14,105 nucleotides of DNA from contig JAAZHP010000078.1 of assembly GCA_012510625.1 (NCBI GenBank), positions 1-14,105 on the forward strand, read 5' to 3'. A program made the translations under genes and the position numbers. This document shows positions 6,334 through 14,104 of this stretch, one piece after another. The notes beneath the pieces are model-generated. The model searched no databases. It had not been told where the DNA came from and saw only the letters and a program-made list of their open reading frames with translations. This DNA is from Bacillota bacterium. Lineage in GTDB: Bacteria; Bacillota; Dethiobacteria; DTU022. The first letter of the stretch is position 1. The number at the start of each line of letters is the position of its first letter.

Positions 6334-7724
6334 ACTCCGCCCTCTTTTTCGCGCAATTTATAGACCAGTTCTTTAAACCGGTTCCCCCTGGCCTCGTAAT
6401 CGGTAAACGCATCCCAACTGGTGCAGGCCGGCGAGAGAATTATCATATCCCCGGGCCGGGCGCGGGACCATGCTTCAGCCACCGCCTCATCCAGGGTGGC
6501 AGCCTGCTGATAGGCGGTAAAGCCCGCTCCGGCAACCGCGCGGGCCAGTTTGGCCCTGGACTCCCCGAAGAGGACCAGGCTGTGAACCTCCTCTTTTATG
6601 ACCTCCGCCAGCTCTGAAAAATCGCTCCCCTTATCCCTGCCCCCGGCGAGAAGGATCTTCTTTTTCCCGGGAAATGAGCGCAGCGCCTTGATCACCGACC
6701 CGGGATTGGTTCCCTTGGAGTCGTTGATGAACTCCACGCCCCCGATCTCGGCCACGAATTCAAGGCGGTGAGCGATAGACTTGAAGCTGCGGAGCACCCG
6801 TCCGATAGCCTGCGGCTTTGCACCGGCCGCCCAGGCCGCCGCCGTTGCGGCGAGGGCATTTTCCAGGTTATGCTCGCCCGGCAGGGCCAGCTCCTCCACC
6901 GGGCAGATGGAAGCCACGGCCCGGCCCCGGTTGAAGAGGGTTAGCTCTCCCCGCTCGATGCCGGCGCCGCGTTCCACAGGACCCCGGGCAAACCAGAGCA
7001 GCCCCGCCCGCACTTCTTTGTGCAGCCGGCTCACGGCGGGATCAGAGGCGTTGAGTACCGCAAAATCGCTCTCCCGCTGGTTCTCAAAGAGCCGCGCCTT
7101 GGCCCGGTAATAGTTTTCCACGCTGCCGTGATAGTCCAGGTGATCCTCCGCAAAATTCAAGAATACAGCCACCGCCGGCCTGAAATTTAAGATATCGGCA
7201 AGCTGGAAGCTGCTCAGCTCCGCCGCCACCACCCCGCCGGCGCTTATCTGCTCCACTGCCTCACAGAGCGGCACCCCGATATTGCCGGCGGCCATGACTC
7301 CGTTAAAACGGGCTTCGGCAAGGATCTCCGCCAGCAGTGCGGTGGTCGTGGTTTTGCCGTTGGTCCCGGTGACCCCGATGAGGGGAGCCTTCATAAAAGC
7401 ATATGCCAGCTCCACCTCGGATAAAACCGGTATTTGCAGCTCCGCCGATCTTTTGAATATCTCCAGCCCCGGAGGAACACCGGGGCTCTTGATGACCATG
7501 CTTACCCCGGGAGCGGCTAGTTCAGGCGGATTCTCCCCGGTCACCGCTTCCACCTGTCCATACTGTTTTAATGAGGTCAACTGTTGCTGCAAATCGGCGG
7601 CGGGCCGGCTGTCGGTAACGATCACCCGGGCAGCCCCTTTCTCCGCCAGCAGCGCCGCGGCGGCGGTGCCGCTGCGGGCCAGGCCAACCACAATCACAGT
7701 CTGCCCCCTAATCAGATCAATCAA
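6330..7724 (-). CDS. murD: UDP-N-acetylmuramoyl-L-alanine--D-glutamate ligase MurD
   Basis: MurD is the cytoplasmic ATP-dependent ligase that adds D-glutamate to UDP-MurNAc-L-Ala. The chosen product is 464 residues. The N-terminal Rossmann-like UDP domain has VIVVGLARSG (10-19). The central ATPase domain has the P-loop GTNGKTTTT (120-128), EDHLDYH (193-199) and the probable carbamylated Lys209 in YRAKARLF. The C-terminal domain has DSKGTNP (335-341), GGRDKGSDF (361-369) and SPACTSWDAF (431-440), where CASFD is more usual. The start is TTG at 7724: it gives the expected MIDLIRGQTVIVVG beginning and has GGGAG 10 nt upstream. The frame stays open to a TTG at 7781 inside mraY, but that adds 19 atypical residues and has no ribosome-binding site. 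The stop overlaps ftsW by 4 nt. Confidence 0.97.
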   Translation of the reverse strand: MIDLIRGQTVIVVGLARSGTAAAALLAEKGAARVIVTDSRPAADLQQQLTSLKQYGQVEAVTGENPPELAAPGVSMVIKSPGVPPGLEIFKRSAELQIPVLSEVELAYAFMKAPLIGVTGTNGKTTTTALLAEILAEARFNGVMAAGNIGVPLCEAVEQISAGGVVAAELSSFQLADILNFRPAVAVFLNFAEDHLDYHGSVENYYRAKARLFENQRESDFAVLNASDPAVSRLHKEVRAGLLWFARGPVERGAGIERGELTLFNRGRAVASICPVEELALPGEHNLENALAATAAAWAAGAKPQAIGRVLRSFKSIAHRLEFVAEIGGVEFINDSKGTNPGSVIKALRSFPGKKKILLAGGRDKGSDFSELAEVIKEEVHSLVLFGESRAKLARAVAGAGFTAYQQAATLDEAVAEAWSRARPGDMIILSPACTSWDAFTDYEARGNRFKELVYKLREKEGGV

Positions 7725-7734
7725 AATGAGACCA

Positions 7735-7739
7735 CTCCC
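7735..7739 (-). promoter_or_regulatory. Shine-Dalgarno site supporting the TTG start of murD
   Basis: GGGAG is read on the minus strand 10 nt before TTG 7724, in the 19-nt gap after the mraY stop. There is no in-frame ATG or GTG between the mraY stop and this codon. Confidence 0.5.
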
Positions 7740-7743
7740 ATTC

Positions 7744-8700
7744 TCATAGCAACCGCCACTCCAGGAGCCCGATGAGGGCAAAGATAAAGGCCAGCCCCCA
7801 AAAAGCGGTTACCACCTGCCACTCGCCCCATCCTTTCAGCTCGAAATGATGGTGCAGCGGGGCCATCAAGAGAATGCGGCGGCCGGTAAGCTGAAAACTG
7901 AGCACCTGCAGGATTACCGAGAGCGCCTCGAGGACATAGAGCCCCCCGATCACCGCCAGGGAAAACTCCGCCTTTGTCAGGATGGCGGCCGCGGCCAGGG
8001 CGCCGCCCAGGCCCAATGAGCCCACATCCCCCATGAAAATGCGCGCCGGATGGAGGTTGTAGATCAAAAAGCCGAAACAAGCTCCCACCAGCGCCCCGCA
8101 AAAAAGGGCCAGGTCAAGCCTGCCGCTCTCCAGGGCGATATATAGAAAGGCCAGCAGGGAAATGATCGCCGTCCCCGTAGCCAGCCCGTCGATGCCGTCG
8201 GTAAGATTAACGGCGTTCGTGGTGGAAAGAATAATTAAAAAGATAAAGAAGGGGTAAAACCAGCCCAGGTCAAGCACAGCCCCGGTAAAGGGCAGCTCTA
8301 CCGCGGGGCTATAATTTCCCGACAGGTAGAGCAGGCCGGTGAAAATGGCCGTGAGCAGGACCTGCCCGGCAATCTTGTTGCGCGCTTTTAATCCCAGCGA
8401 GCGGCCGTGAGCCATCTTGGCATAATCATCGAGCCAGCCGATAAGTGCGCTGCCCAGCGCCAGGAAAACAGCGATCCAGAGGTGCGGGCTAAAATTACCC
8501 CGCACCAGGAGGGCGGCCACGGCGGCAGCCAGGAAAACCACTCCGCCCGCCGTCGGCGTCCCCGCTTTCTTCAGGTGGCGGGAGGGCCCGTCAACCCGGA
8601 TCTGCTGCCCGAACTGCCGCCGCCGCTGCAAGCTGATATAAAAGGGGCAGATAACGGCACTGATGGCAAAAGCGATAAAGGCGGTTAGGAAAACACTCAT
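7744..8700 (-). CDS. mraY: Phospho-N-acetylmuramoyl-pentapeptide transferase MraY
   Basis: MraY is a polytopic membrane enzyme that moves phospho-MurNAc-pentapeptide from UDP to undecaprenyl phosphate, giving lipid I. The 318 residues show about ten hydrophobic segments. Signature motifs in order (numbered from ATG 8700) are DGPSRHLKKAGTPTAGG (37-53), the Asp pair in WLDDYAK (89-95), NAVNLTDGIDGLA (162-174), MGDVGS (223-228) and the MraY-specific MAPLHHHFELKGW (279-291). The last separates it from WecA/TagO relatives. The ATG at 8700 is preferred. A TTG at 8706 in the same frame adds two residues and sits 9 nt after GGGAG, so either start is possible. The gene lies between murF (10 nt upstream) and murD, as in many Bacillota. 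Confidence 0.97.
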   Translation of the reverse strand: MSVFLTAFIAFAISAVICPFYISLQRRRQFGQQIRVDGPSRHLKKAGTPTAGGVVFLAAAVAALLVRGNFSPHLWIAVFLALGSALIGWLDDYAKMAHGRSLGLKARNKIAGQVLLTAIFTGLLYLSGNYSPAVELPFTGAVLDLGWFYPFFIFLIILSTTNAVNLTDGIDGLATGTAIISLLAFLYIALESGRLDLALFCGALVGACFGFLIYNLHPARIFMGDVGSLGLGGALAAAAILTKAEFSLAVIGGLYVLEALSVILQVLSFQLTGRRILLMAPLHHHFELKGWGEWQVVTAFWGLAFIFALIGLLEWRLL

Positions 8701-8710
8701 CTGCAACTCT

Positions 8711-10099
8711 TCAATCTCCCTCCGGCATCTCCATTAAACTTCGCACAATTGTTTCCATGCGCATGCCCCGCGAACCTTTCACCAAAATATACCATCCCGC
8801 GCTCCCTGGCGGCAGGGCCCGCTTTACCGCCTCCAGGGCTTCTGCATGGCTCCGGCAGGCTGCGGCCGGAAGGCCTGCGGCGGCAGCCCCGGCGGCAATC
8901 TCGGCCCCCATCTCGCCTACGGTAACCAGCGCCCCGATCCGGGAGCGGGCGGCAAAGCGGCCAATTTCGCGGTGCGCCTCCGGAGCCACCGGGCCCAGTT
9001 CGAGCATGTCCCCCAGCACGGCAACGGATTTAACTCCGCCCATATCGCGGAGCACCTCCAGCGCCGCCCTGACCGAATCAGGATTGGCGTTGTAGCTGTC
9101 GTCGATGATCTTCCAGCCGGCTGGGTTTGTCAGCAGCTGCATCCGCCCGGAGGTAATTTGGATACTGGCCAGCCCTGCCCGCATCTGCTCCAGGCTCACG
9201 CCGAGCAGGTAGCCGGCGGCAACCGCCGCCAGGGCATTGCTGACCAGGTGCCTTCCGGGCAGGGGAAGGCTAAAAACACCCTCTTCTCCGCCGGGAAAGC
9301 GCACCTTGAATATGCTGCTCTCCTCCTGCTTTGACCAGGCCACGGCCCGGAAATCACCGTAATCAAATCCATAAGTATAAACTTTTCCTTCAAAGCGCGC
9401 TCCCAATTCCCGCAAGCGCGGATCATCGCCGTTGAGGACCGCCGTGCCCCGGGAACCGAGGGAGTGGAGCAGCTCCGCCTTCGCTTCGGCTATCGCCTCC
9501 ACGCTGCCGAGCATCTCCAGGTGAGCCTCGCCGATATTGGTAATCACGCCCATATTGGGGGCGGCCCACTGCGCCAGCGCGGCAATCTCGCCCGGCGCGC
9601 TCATTCCCATCTCCAGCACCGCCGCCCGGCAGCTCTCGTCGAGCCGCAGCAGGGTCAGGGGAAGACCGATCTCGTTGTTCAGGTTGCCCTCGGTTTTCAA
9701 GACCTTCATCCCACCGGAGAGAACGCCGTGAATGAAATCCTTGGTCGTGGTCTTGCCGCTGCTCCCGGTGACGCCAATCACCGGAATGTTGAAGCGGCGA
9801 CGGTGGTATGCGGCCGTCTGCTGCAGCGCCTCCAGCACGTCGGGAACCCCGATGAGGAGGAACTGCGGCGGCAGTCCGGGCAGCGGGCGGCGGGCGTAAA
9901 AGGAGCCGGCCGCTCCGGCGGCCGCAGCGGCGGGAACATAGGTATGCCCGTCCTCTTTCTCGCCGCGCAGCGGAACAAAGAAATCGCCTTTCCGGATGCT
10001 CCGGGAGTCAATGGAGAACCCGGTTAGGATCTGCTCCGGATCTCCCTGCAGCAGTTCGCCCCGGCAAGCTTCCAGCAGATCCGCTCCTTTAATTGACAT
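8711..10099 (-). CDS. murF: UDP-MurNAc-tripeptide--D-alanyl-D-alanine ligase MurF
   Basis: MurF adds the D-Ala-D-Ala dipeptide to UDP-MurNAc-tripeptide, giving the pentapeptide that MraY uses; it is cytoplasmic and ATP dependent. The 462 residues fall into the three Mur ligase domains. An N-terminal UDP-binding part has FSIDSRSIRKGDFFVPLRGE (28-47). The ATPase domain has the MurF-type P-loop TGSSGKTTTKD (111-121), TEGNLNNEIGLPLTLL (136-151) and EMGM (163-166). The C-terminal domain has DDSYNANPDS (333-342), LGDMLELG (362-369) and KGSRGMRMET (441-450). TGSSGKTTTK and DDSYNANP distinguish MurF from MurD and MurE. The ATG at 10099 overlaps the end of murE by 11 nt and has AGAGGGGAAG upstream. 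The D-Ala-D-Ala ligase gene (ddl) is not in the window. Confidence 0.98.
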   Translation of the reverse strand: MSIKGADLLEACRGELLQGDPEQILTGFSIDSRSIRKGDFFVPLRGEKEDGHTYVPAAAAAGAAGSFYARRPLPGLPPQFLLIGVPDVLEALQQTAAYHRRRFNIPVIGVTGSSGKTTTKDFIHGVLSGGMKVLKTEGNLNNEIGLPLTLLRLDESCRAAVLEMGMSAPGEIAALAQWAAPNMGVITNIGEAHLEMLGSVEAIAEAKAELLHSLGSRGTAVLNGDDPRLRELGARFEGKVYTYGFDYGDFRAVAWSKQEESSIFKVRFPGGEEGVFSLPLPGRHLVSNALAAVAAGYLLGVSLEQMRAGLASIQITSGRMQLLTNPAGWKIIDDSYNANPDSVRAALEVLRDMGGVKSVAVLGDMLELGPVAPEAHREIGRFAARSRIGALVTVGEMGAEIAAGAAAAGLPAAACRSHAEALEAVKRALPPGSAGWYILVKGSRGMRMETIVRSLMEMPEGD

Positions 10100-11609
10100 A
10101 AGATCTCGCTTCCCCTCTTAATTGGCTCCGGATCAGATCGCGCGCCACCGCCCGGTCGTCAAAGGGATAACTGCGGTCACGGTAAACCTGCTCCGATTCA
10201 TGTCCCTTTCCGGCAATAAGGACCAGGTCGCCGGGCTGCGCGGCGGCCAGAGCCGCGGCAATGGCCTCTCTGCGATCGGGTATAACCCGGTACCCTTCAG
10301 CGGGCGGGCGGCGCTCCAGGCCCGGCAGCACTTCGGCGTAGATTGCTTCCGGATCCTCGCCGCGCGGGTTGTCATCGGTGAGAATGGCCAGATCGCTGTA
10401 GCCGCCGGCGGCCTCGCCCATCAGGGCCCTCTTGCTTCGATCCCGCTCGCCTCCGCATCCGAAGACCGTGATCACCCGCCCCGCCGTAAGCTCGCGGGCC
10501 GCCCTCAGCGCATTGACAATCCCGTCGGGCGTATGGGCATAATCAACGAGAACCGTATACTCCTGCCCCGCCTCCACCGGCTCAAAGCGCCCGGGAACGC
10601 CCGGAAAAGAGTCAAATATCGCCGCCATTTCAGAGAGCTTAAACCCTTCCGCCAGCCCGACAGCAATGGCGGCCAGGGCGTTGTAAACATTAAATCTTCC
10701 TTTCAGGGGGAGCTGGAAACGCTCGCTCCCCGCGAAAGAGAGAACGCGAAATGAAATCCCGGCGGAGCTGCAGCGCAGATCTTCGGCCTGCACATCGGCC
10801 GGAGCGTTAATCCCGTAAGTAATGCACTGCCCATTCGTCCAGCGCCTGATATAGCGGTAACAGCGCGAATCGGCATTGAGCACCGCCAGCTGCGGCCCGC
10901 TTTCGCTGTCGCCGCCGCCCCAACCCATGTGGGCAAAAAGCTTCGTTTTTGCCTTCAGGTAGGAGGCAAAGGTCTTGTGGAAATCAAGGTGCTCGCCGGT
11001 AATGTTGGTCAATACGGCTATATCAAAACGGCAGCCGAGAACCCGGTCTTGAGCCAGGGCGTGTGACGAAACTTCCATGGTCACGTGAGCGGCGCCCATG
11101 GCGGAAAGCCGGGCGAACATCTCCTGCAGCTCGGGCGGCTCAGGAGTCGTCGCCGAAGCGGGCACCGTTTCAGGCCCCAGCTTGCAGCCCACAGTCCCCA
11201 GCAGCCCGGTGACCTCACCCCGTGCCCGGAAGAGCGCGTCAATCAGGTGCGTCGTAGTCGTTTTTCCGTTGGTTCCGGTTACCCCGATAAGACGGAAATT
11301 GCGGGAAGGGTAACCGTAAAACCTGTCTGCAGCCAGGGCCAAAGCCGGCCTCACCTCCGGAACCCGCACCAGGGGGCAGCCCTTGAGGGGGCAATCCGGC
11401 TCCACCACCGCGGCAAGGGCGCCTCTCTTAAAGGCCTCACCGGCATATTGCCAGCCCTTCCCGCGGCGCCCTTCCAGGGAAAAGAAAAGGGCGCCGGGCT
11501 TTACCTTTCCGCTGTGACAGGCCAGTCCGCTTACCTCCCCGGTGATATCTCCATCCATACTTTTCAACAGCAGCGGTTTCAACAGCTCCTCCAGCATCAT
11601 TTTCCTCAT
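10089..11609 (-). CDS. murE: UDP-MurNAc-L-Ala-D-Glu--2,6-diaminopimelate ligase MurE
   Basis: MurE adds the third residue of the stem peptide. The 506 residues carry the three Mur ligase domains: an N-terminal UDP-substrate domain (about 1-105), the ATPase domain with P-loop GTNGKTTTT (112-120), TTPEPP (154-159), GEHLDFH (205-211) and the likely carbamylated Lys221 in YLKAKTKLF, and a C-terminal domain with DYAHTPD (356-362). DNPR (413-416) and GKGHE (467-471) are the signature of enzymes that select meso-diaminopimelate; lysine-adding MurE enzymes have other residues at the Arg position. So the host is predicted to have mDAP-type peptidoglycan. The ATG at 11609 has GGGAGAGAGG just upstream. 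The gene follows spoVD after a 92-nt gap, one of two larger gaps in the cluster. Function is certain; the amino acid specificity is a strong inference. Confidence 0.98.
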   Translation of the reverse strand: MRKMMLEELLKPLLLKSMDGDITGEVSGLACHSGKVKPGALFFSLEGRRGKGWQYAGEAFKRGALAAVVEPDCPLKGCPLVRVPEVRPALALAADRFYGYPSRNFRLIGVTGTNGKTTTTHLIDALFRARGEVTGLLGTVGCKLGPETVPASATTPEPPELQEMFARLSAMGAAHVTMEVSSHALAQDRVLGCRFDIAVLTNITGEHLDFHKTFASYLKAKTKLFAHMGWGGGDSESGPQLAVLNADSRCYRYIRRWTNGQCITYGINAPADVQAEDLRCSSAGISFRVLSFAGSERFQLPLKGRFNVYNALAAIAVGLAEGFKLSEMAAIFDSFPGVPGRFEPVEAGQEYTVLVDYAHTPDGIVNALRAARELTAGRVITVFGCGGERDRSKRALMGEAAGGYSDLAILTDDNPRGEDPEAIYAEVLPGLERRPPAEGYRVIPDRREAIAAALAAAQPGDLVLIAGKGHESEQVYRDRSYPFDDRAVARDLIRSQLRGEARSYVN

Positions 11610-11636
11610 GCAGCCTCTCTCCCGGTATGCTTCTTC

Positions 11637-11656
11637 CCGGGCCTCTTTCAGCCCGG
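11637..11656. other. Small GC-rich inverted repeat in the murE leader
   Basis: CCGGGC (11637-11642) and GCCCGG (11651-11656) form a perfect 6-bp stem with an 8-nt loop, between the candidate promoter and the murE Shine-Dalgarno site. On the minus (transcribed) strand it has no U-run after it, so it is not an intrinsic terminator for this operon. It could be a leader hairpin or chance in GC-rich DNA. Confidence 0.25.
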
Positions 11657-11662
11657 CATTTT

Positions 11663-11691
11663 ATCATATTCCCGAGAAATAAAGCTGTGCC
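11663..11691 (-). promoter_or_regulatory. Candidate sigma-A-type promoter before murE
   Basis: In the spoVD-murE gap the minus strand reads TATGAT (11668-11663), one base from the -10 consensus. A 17-nt spacer precedes it, with GGCACA (11691-11686) at the -35 position, matching only the ACA half of TTGACA. The surrounding AT-rich stretch stands out in this GC-rich cluster. It could add transcription from murE onward. The weak -35 keeps confidence low. Confidence 0.3.
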
Positions 11692-11701
11692 GGATCCTTA
11701 T

Positions 11702-13801
11702 TTACTGCTCCAGAGGAGAGCCGAAGAAAACCTTGATCACATCTCCTTTTTCCACGCGGCTTCCCGAAGCGGGCTCCTGCCGCAGGGCGATCCCCGAGCC
11801 TTCCGCCTCCAGGTAGAGGCCCAGCCAGTTCAGCACCTGCCCCACGTCTTTTACCGTAAATCCGCTCAGATCGGGCAGGGTCATACTGCTCCTGGAAAAG
11901 GCTTCTTCTTCGCCCAGGTAAGCCACGATTTGTGTCTGCCGGGAAACCATGGCCCCCGCTTTCGGCGTCTGATTGACAATATATTGCCCCTCTCCGATTA
12001 ATCTTAACATAAGTCCGGCCGTATCGAGCCGCGCCGCGGCATCATCCACGGTCAACCCGCGCAGATCTGGCACCTCTACCGGTTCCGCCGTAGCGTCCGT
12101 CTTTTCGGAAGGGGGCACCTGGAGATAATTGATCACATCGGTCAAAATCCGTTTAAACAGGGGAGCGCCTATCTGGGAGCCCCACTGGGGACCGCGGCTG
12201 GCTCCGTCTACGGCTACATAGAGAACGATCTGAGGATCTTCGACCGGGACAAAACCGATAATGGAAACGACATACTCTCCAGGAATATAACCGCCCCGCG
12301 GCGCCGGTTTCTGCGCCGTTCCTGTCTTGGTGGCAATGCGGTAACCTTCGATGGCCGCATTCATGCCGCTGCCGCGTATGGTCACATTCTCCATGATCCA
12401 GGCAACCTTCTCGGCTGTAGATTTCGAGATCACCTGGCGGACGAGTTCCGGTTTTTGCTCGTAAACAACCTCTCCGTCAACGTTGCAGATCTTCTGCACC
12501 AGGTAGGGTTTCATCAGCTTGCCGCCGTTGGCAATGGCTGAAACCGCCATCACCTGCTGCAGCGGGGTCACCGAAACCCCCTGCCCGAAGGCGCTCGTGG
12601 CCAGCTCTGCCGGTCCAACCTGCTCCGCTTCAAAAACAAGGCCGCCGCTCTCCCCGGGATAATCGATCCCGCTTGGCTTTCCGTATCCAAAGGCGCGGAT
12701 ATAGCCGAAGAGCTTCTCCTCGCCGAGCCGCTGGCCCAGGTTGATAAAGGCCGGGTTGCAGGAGCTCTCTACTGCCTGAAGATAGGTAATACTGCCGTGG
12801 CCGCTGCCGGTCCAGCAGTGAATATTATGCCCCCCTACAGTGGCGAAACCGCGGCAAAAATAATACTCCTTCTCATTATAAAGCCCCTCCTCTACCGCGG
12901 CGCAGAGGGTAACCAGCTTAAAGGTCGACCCCGGCTCAAAGGAGCTCGTTACAGGGGGAAGGGTCCAGTATTTTGATTCAAACTTTTCGTAGCGCAGCGG
13001 ATCATAATCCGGCTTGGACGCCACCGCCAGAATAGCGCCGGTATGGGGGTCGGCGGCAATAGCCATGGCCGTCTTTGGCTGGAACTCGATCATCGCCCGG
13101 GCCAGCTCCCGCTCGATAATATACTGAATCGTTTCATCAATGGTCAGGTAAAGATCCATCCCCTCTTTGGGCGGCACAAAGCGCTTGATCTCGTGTGGAA
13201 TGGGCCGGTTCAGGTTGTCGGAGGGAAAGAGCAGATAGCCCTCCTTTCCTTTCAGGTATTCTTCATAGTAGGCCTCAAGCCCGGCCAGGCCCTCATCCAT
13301 GCCTACGAAACCGAGCAGCTGCGAAGCCAGTGTCCCGTTGGGGTAAAAGCGCTGCCCCTCGGTAGTAAAGACTATCCCGGGCAGGTCCAGCTCCCGCACC
13401 GCCTGTGAGATCTCCGGCGCAACCTTGCGCTTCAAGTAGATGGAGCTGAGATTCATGGTCAGCTTCTCGAGCAGCTCGCCCTCCTCCAGATCCAGCAACG
13501 GCGCCAGCAGCTTCGCCGTCTCGCCGGGATCTTCAATCTGCGCCGGAACGGCTACCACCGTGTCCACCGTGGCGCTCCCGGCAAGCATCTTGCCTTCACG
13601 ATCATAGATTTGACCGCGCGGCGAACGCGCGGGAATAGTGCGATTCCACTGCTCCCAGGCGGCGTCATAGAGCTCTTCGGAGCGGAGTATCTGCAGCCAG
13701 GCCAGCCGGCCGATGAGGACGGCTACGGCCAGGATGATGAAAAAAAACATGGCCATGACCCTGCGGCGCACGGCGGACAGTGTTACCGAAACCTCGAGCA
13801 A
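11702..13801 (-). CDS. spoVD: Class B penicillin-binding protein, SpoVD/PBP2B (FtsI) type, with two PASTA domains
   Basis: This membrane-anchored DD-transpeptidase crosslinks septal and/or spore-cortex peptidoglycan outside the cell membrane, partnered by a SEDS polymerase such as the FtsW encoded downstream. The 699 residues have a short cytoplasmic tail, one membrane anchor (about 17-38), a PBP dimer/pedestal domain (about 55-205), the transpeptidase (about 245-555) and two C-terminal PASTA domains (about 576-631 and 641-696). Catalytic motifs are STFK (Ser292, Lys295), SCN (347-349) and KTG (492-494). Cys329 and Cys348 correspond by spacing to the redox-controlled pair of B. subtilis SpoVD, while tandem PASTA domains are more like PBP2B, so one protein may serve both roles. 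The TTG at 13801 has AGGGGAG 9 nt upstream, overlapping the ftsL stop region. No internal disruption is seen. Confidence 0.95.
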   Translation of the reverse strand: MLEVSVTLSAVRRRVMAMFFFIILAVAVLIGRLAWLQILRSEELYDAAWEQWNRTIPARSPRGQIYDREGKMLAGSATVDTVVAVPAQIEDPGETAKLLAPLLDLEEGELLEKLTMNLSSIYLKRKVAPEISQAVRELDLPGIVFTTEGQRFYPNGTLASQLLGFVGMDEGLAGLEAYYEEYLKGKEGYLLFPSDNLNRPIPHEIKRFVPPKEGMDLYLTIDETIQYIIERELARAMIEFQPKTAMAIAADPHTGAILAVASKPDYDPLRYEKFESKYWTLPPVTSSFEPGSTFKLVTLCAAVEEGLYNEKEYYFCRGFATVGGHNIHCWTGSGHGSITYLQAVESSCNPAFINLGQRLGEEKLFGYIRAFGYGKPSGIDYPGESGGLVFEAEQVGPAELATSAFGQGVSVTPLQQVMAVSAIANGGKLMKPYLVQKICNVDGEVVYEQKPELVRQVISKSTAEKVAWIMENVTIRGSGMNAAIEGYRIATKTGTAQKPAPRGGYIPGEYVVSIIGFVPVEDPQIVLYVAVDGASRGPQWGSQIGAPLFKRILTDVINYLQVPPSEKTDATAEPVEVPDLRGLTVDDAAARLDTAGLMLRLIGEGQYIVNQTPKAGAMVSRQTQIVAYLGEEEAFSRSSMTLPDLSGFTVKDVGQVLNWLGLYLEAEGSGIALRQEPASGSRVEKGDVIKVFFGSPLEQ

Positions 13802-13807
13802 GCAGCT

Positions 13808-14104
13808 TCACTCCCCTGCGGCGGAACCGCTTCCCCGGCCTGCTGTCAGGATCCTGACCTGGCCTTTTTCCGGCTCCTGCATGCCCAGCTCGGACCGGGC
13901 AATCATTTCAATGCGGGCCAGGGAGCTCAGCCGGGCCGCCTCCTGCTCAAGCTGCCGGTATTCCTCCTGCAAGGTATTCATCCTGTCTTCAGCACGGGCG
14001 ATCCGGTAATGCAGGGAGACCATGGATGAGTACTGGGCTATAATCACAAGACCGAGTAGAAAGCAGCCTGCCAGTAGAAAATAAGGCATGCTTTTAAACC
14101 CCAA
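13808..14104 (-). CDS. ftsL: Cell division protein FtsL (5' end probably beyond the window)
   Basis: FtsL is a small bitopic protein that forms a complex with DivIB/FtsQ and DivIC/FtsB and activates the FtsW-FtsI synthase pair. The visible 98 residues show a membrane segment (about 7-28), then a heptad-like coiled coil (about 32-62, RIARAEDRMNTLQEEYRQLE). The conserved C-terminal part is ARSELGMQEPEKGQVRIL (69-86). The frame is open to the window edge. TTG at 14104 is the first available codon but cannot be tested for a ribosome-binding site, and a usual FtsL has a longer cytoplasmic tail, so I treat the gene as partial at its 5' end. The stop lies 6 nt before the spoVD start, and the spoVD Shine-Dalgarno site sits in its last codons. 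rsmH and mraZ are expected further upstream, outside the window. Confidence 0.85.
   Translation of the reverse strand: MGFKSMPYFLLAGCFLLGLVIIAQYSSMVSLHYRIARAEDRMNTLQEEYRQLEQEAARLSSLARIEMIARSELGMQEPEKGQVRILTAGRGSGSAAGE

Noticed and set aside
7725..7781. Upstream extension of murD to TTG 7781, overlapping mraY
   Set aside because: It adds 19 residues unlike any MurD N-terminus and has no ribosome-binding site. TTG 7724 has a GGGAG upstream and gives the canonical beginning.
11637..11664. Plus-strand stem followed by CATTTT, resembling an intrinsic terminator
   Set aside because: The stem is only 6 bp, the T-run is short, and there is no plus-strand gene for it to terminate. On the transcribed minus strand the U-run is missing.
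11085..11816. A 243-residue plus-strand open frame spanning the murE start and the spoVD-murE gap
   Set aside because: It is antisense to murE and the spoVD end, and the translation shows no recognisable domain or ribosome-binding site. The murE and spoVD frames explain the sequence.
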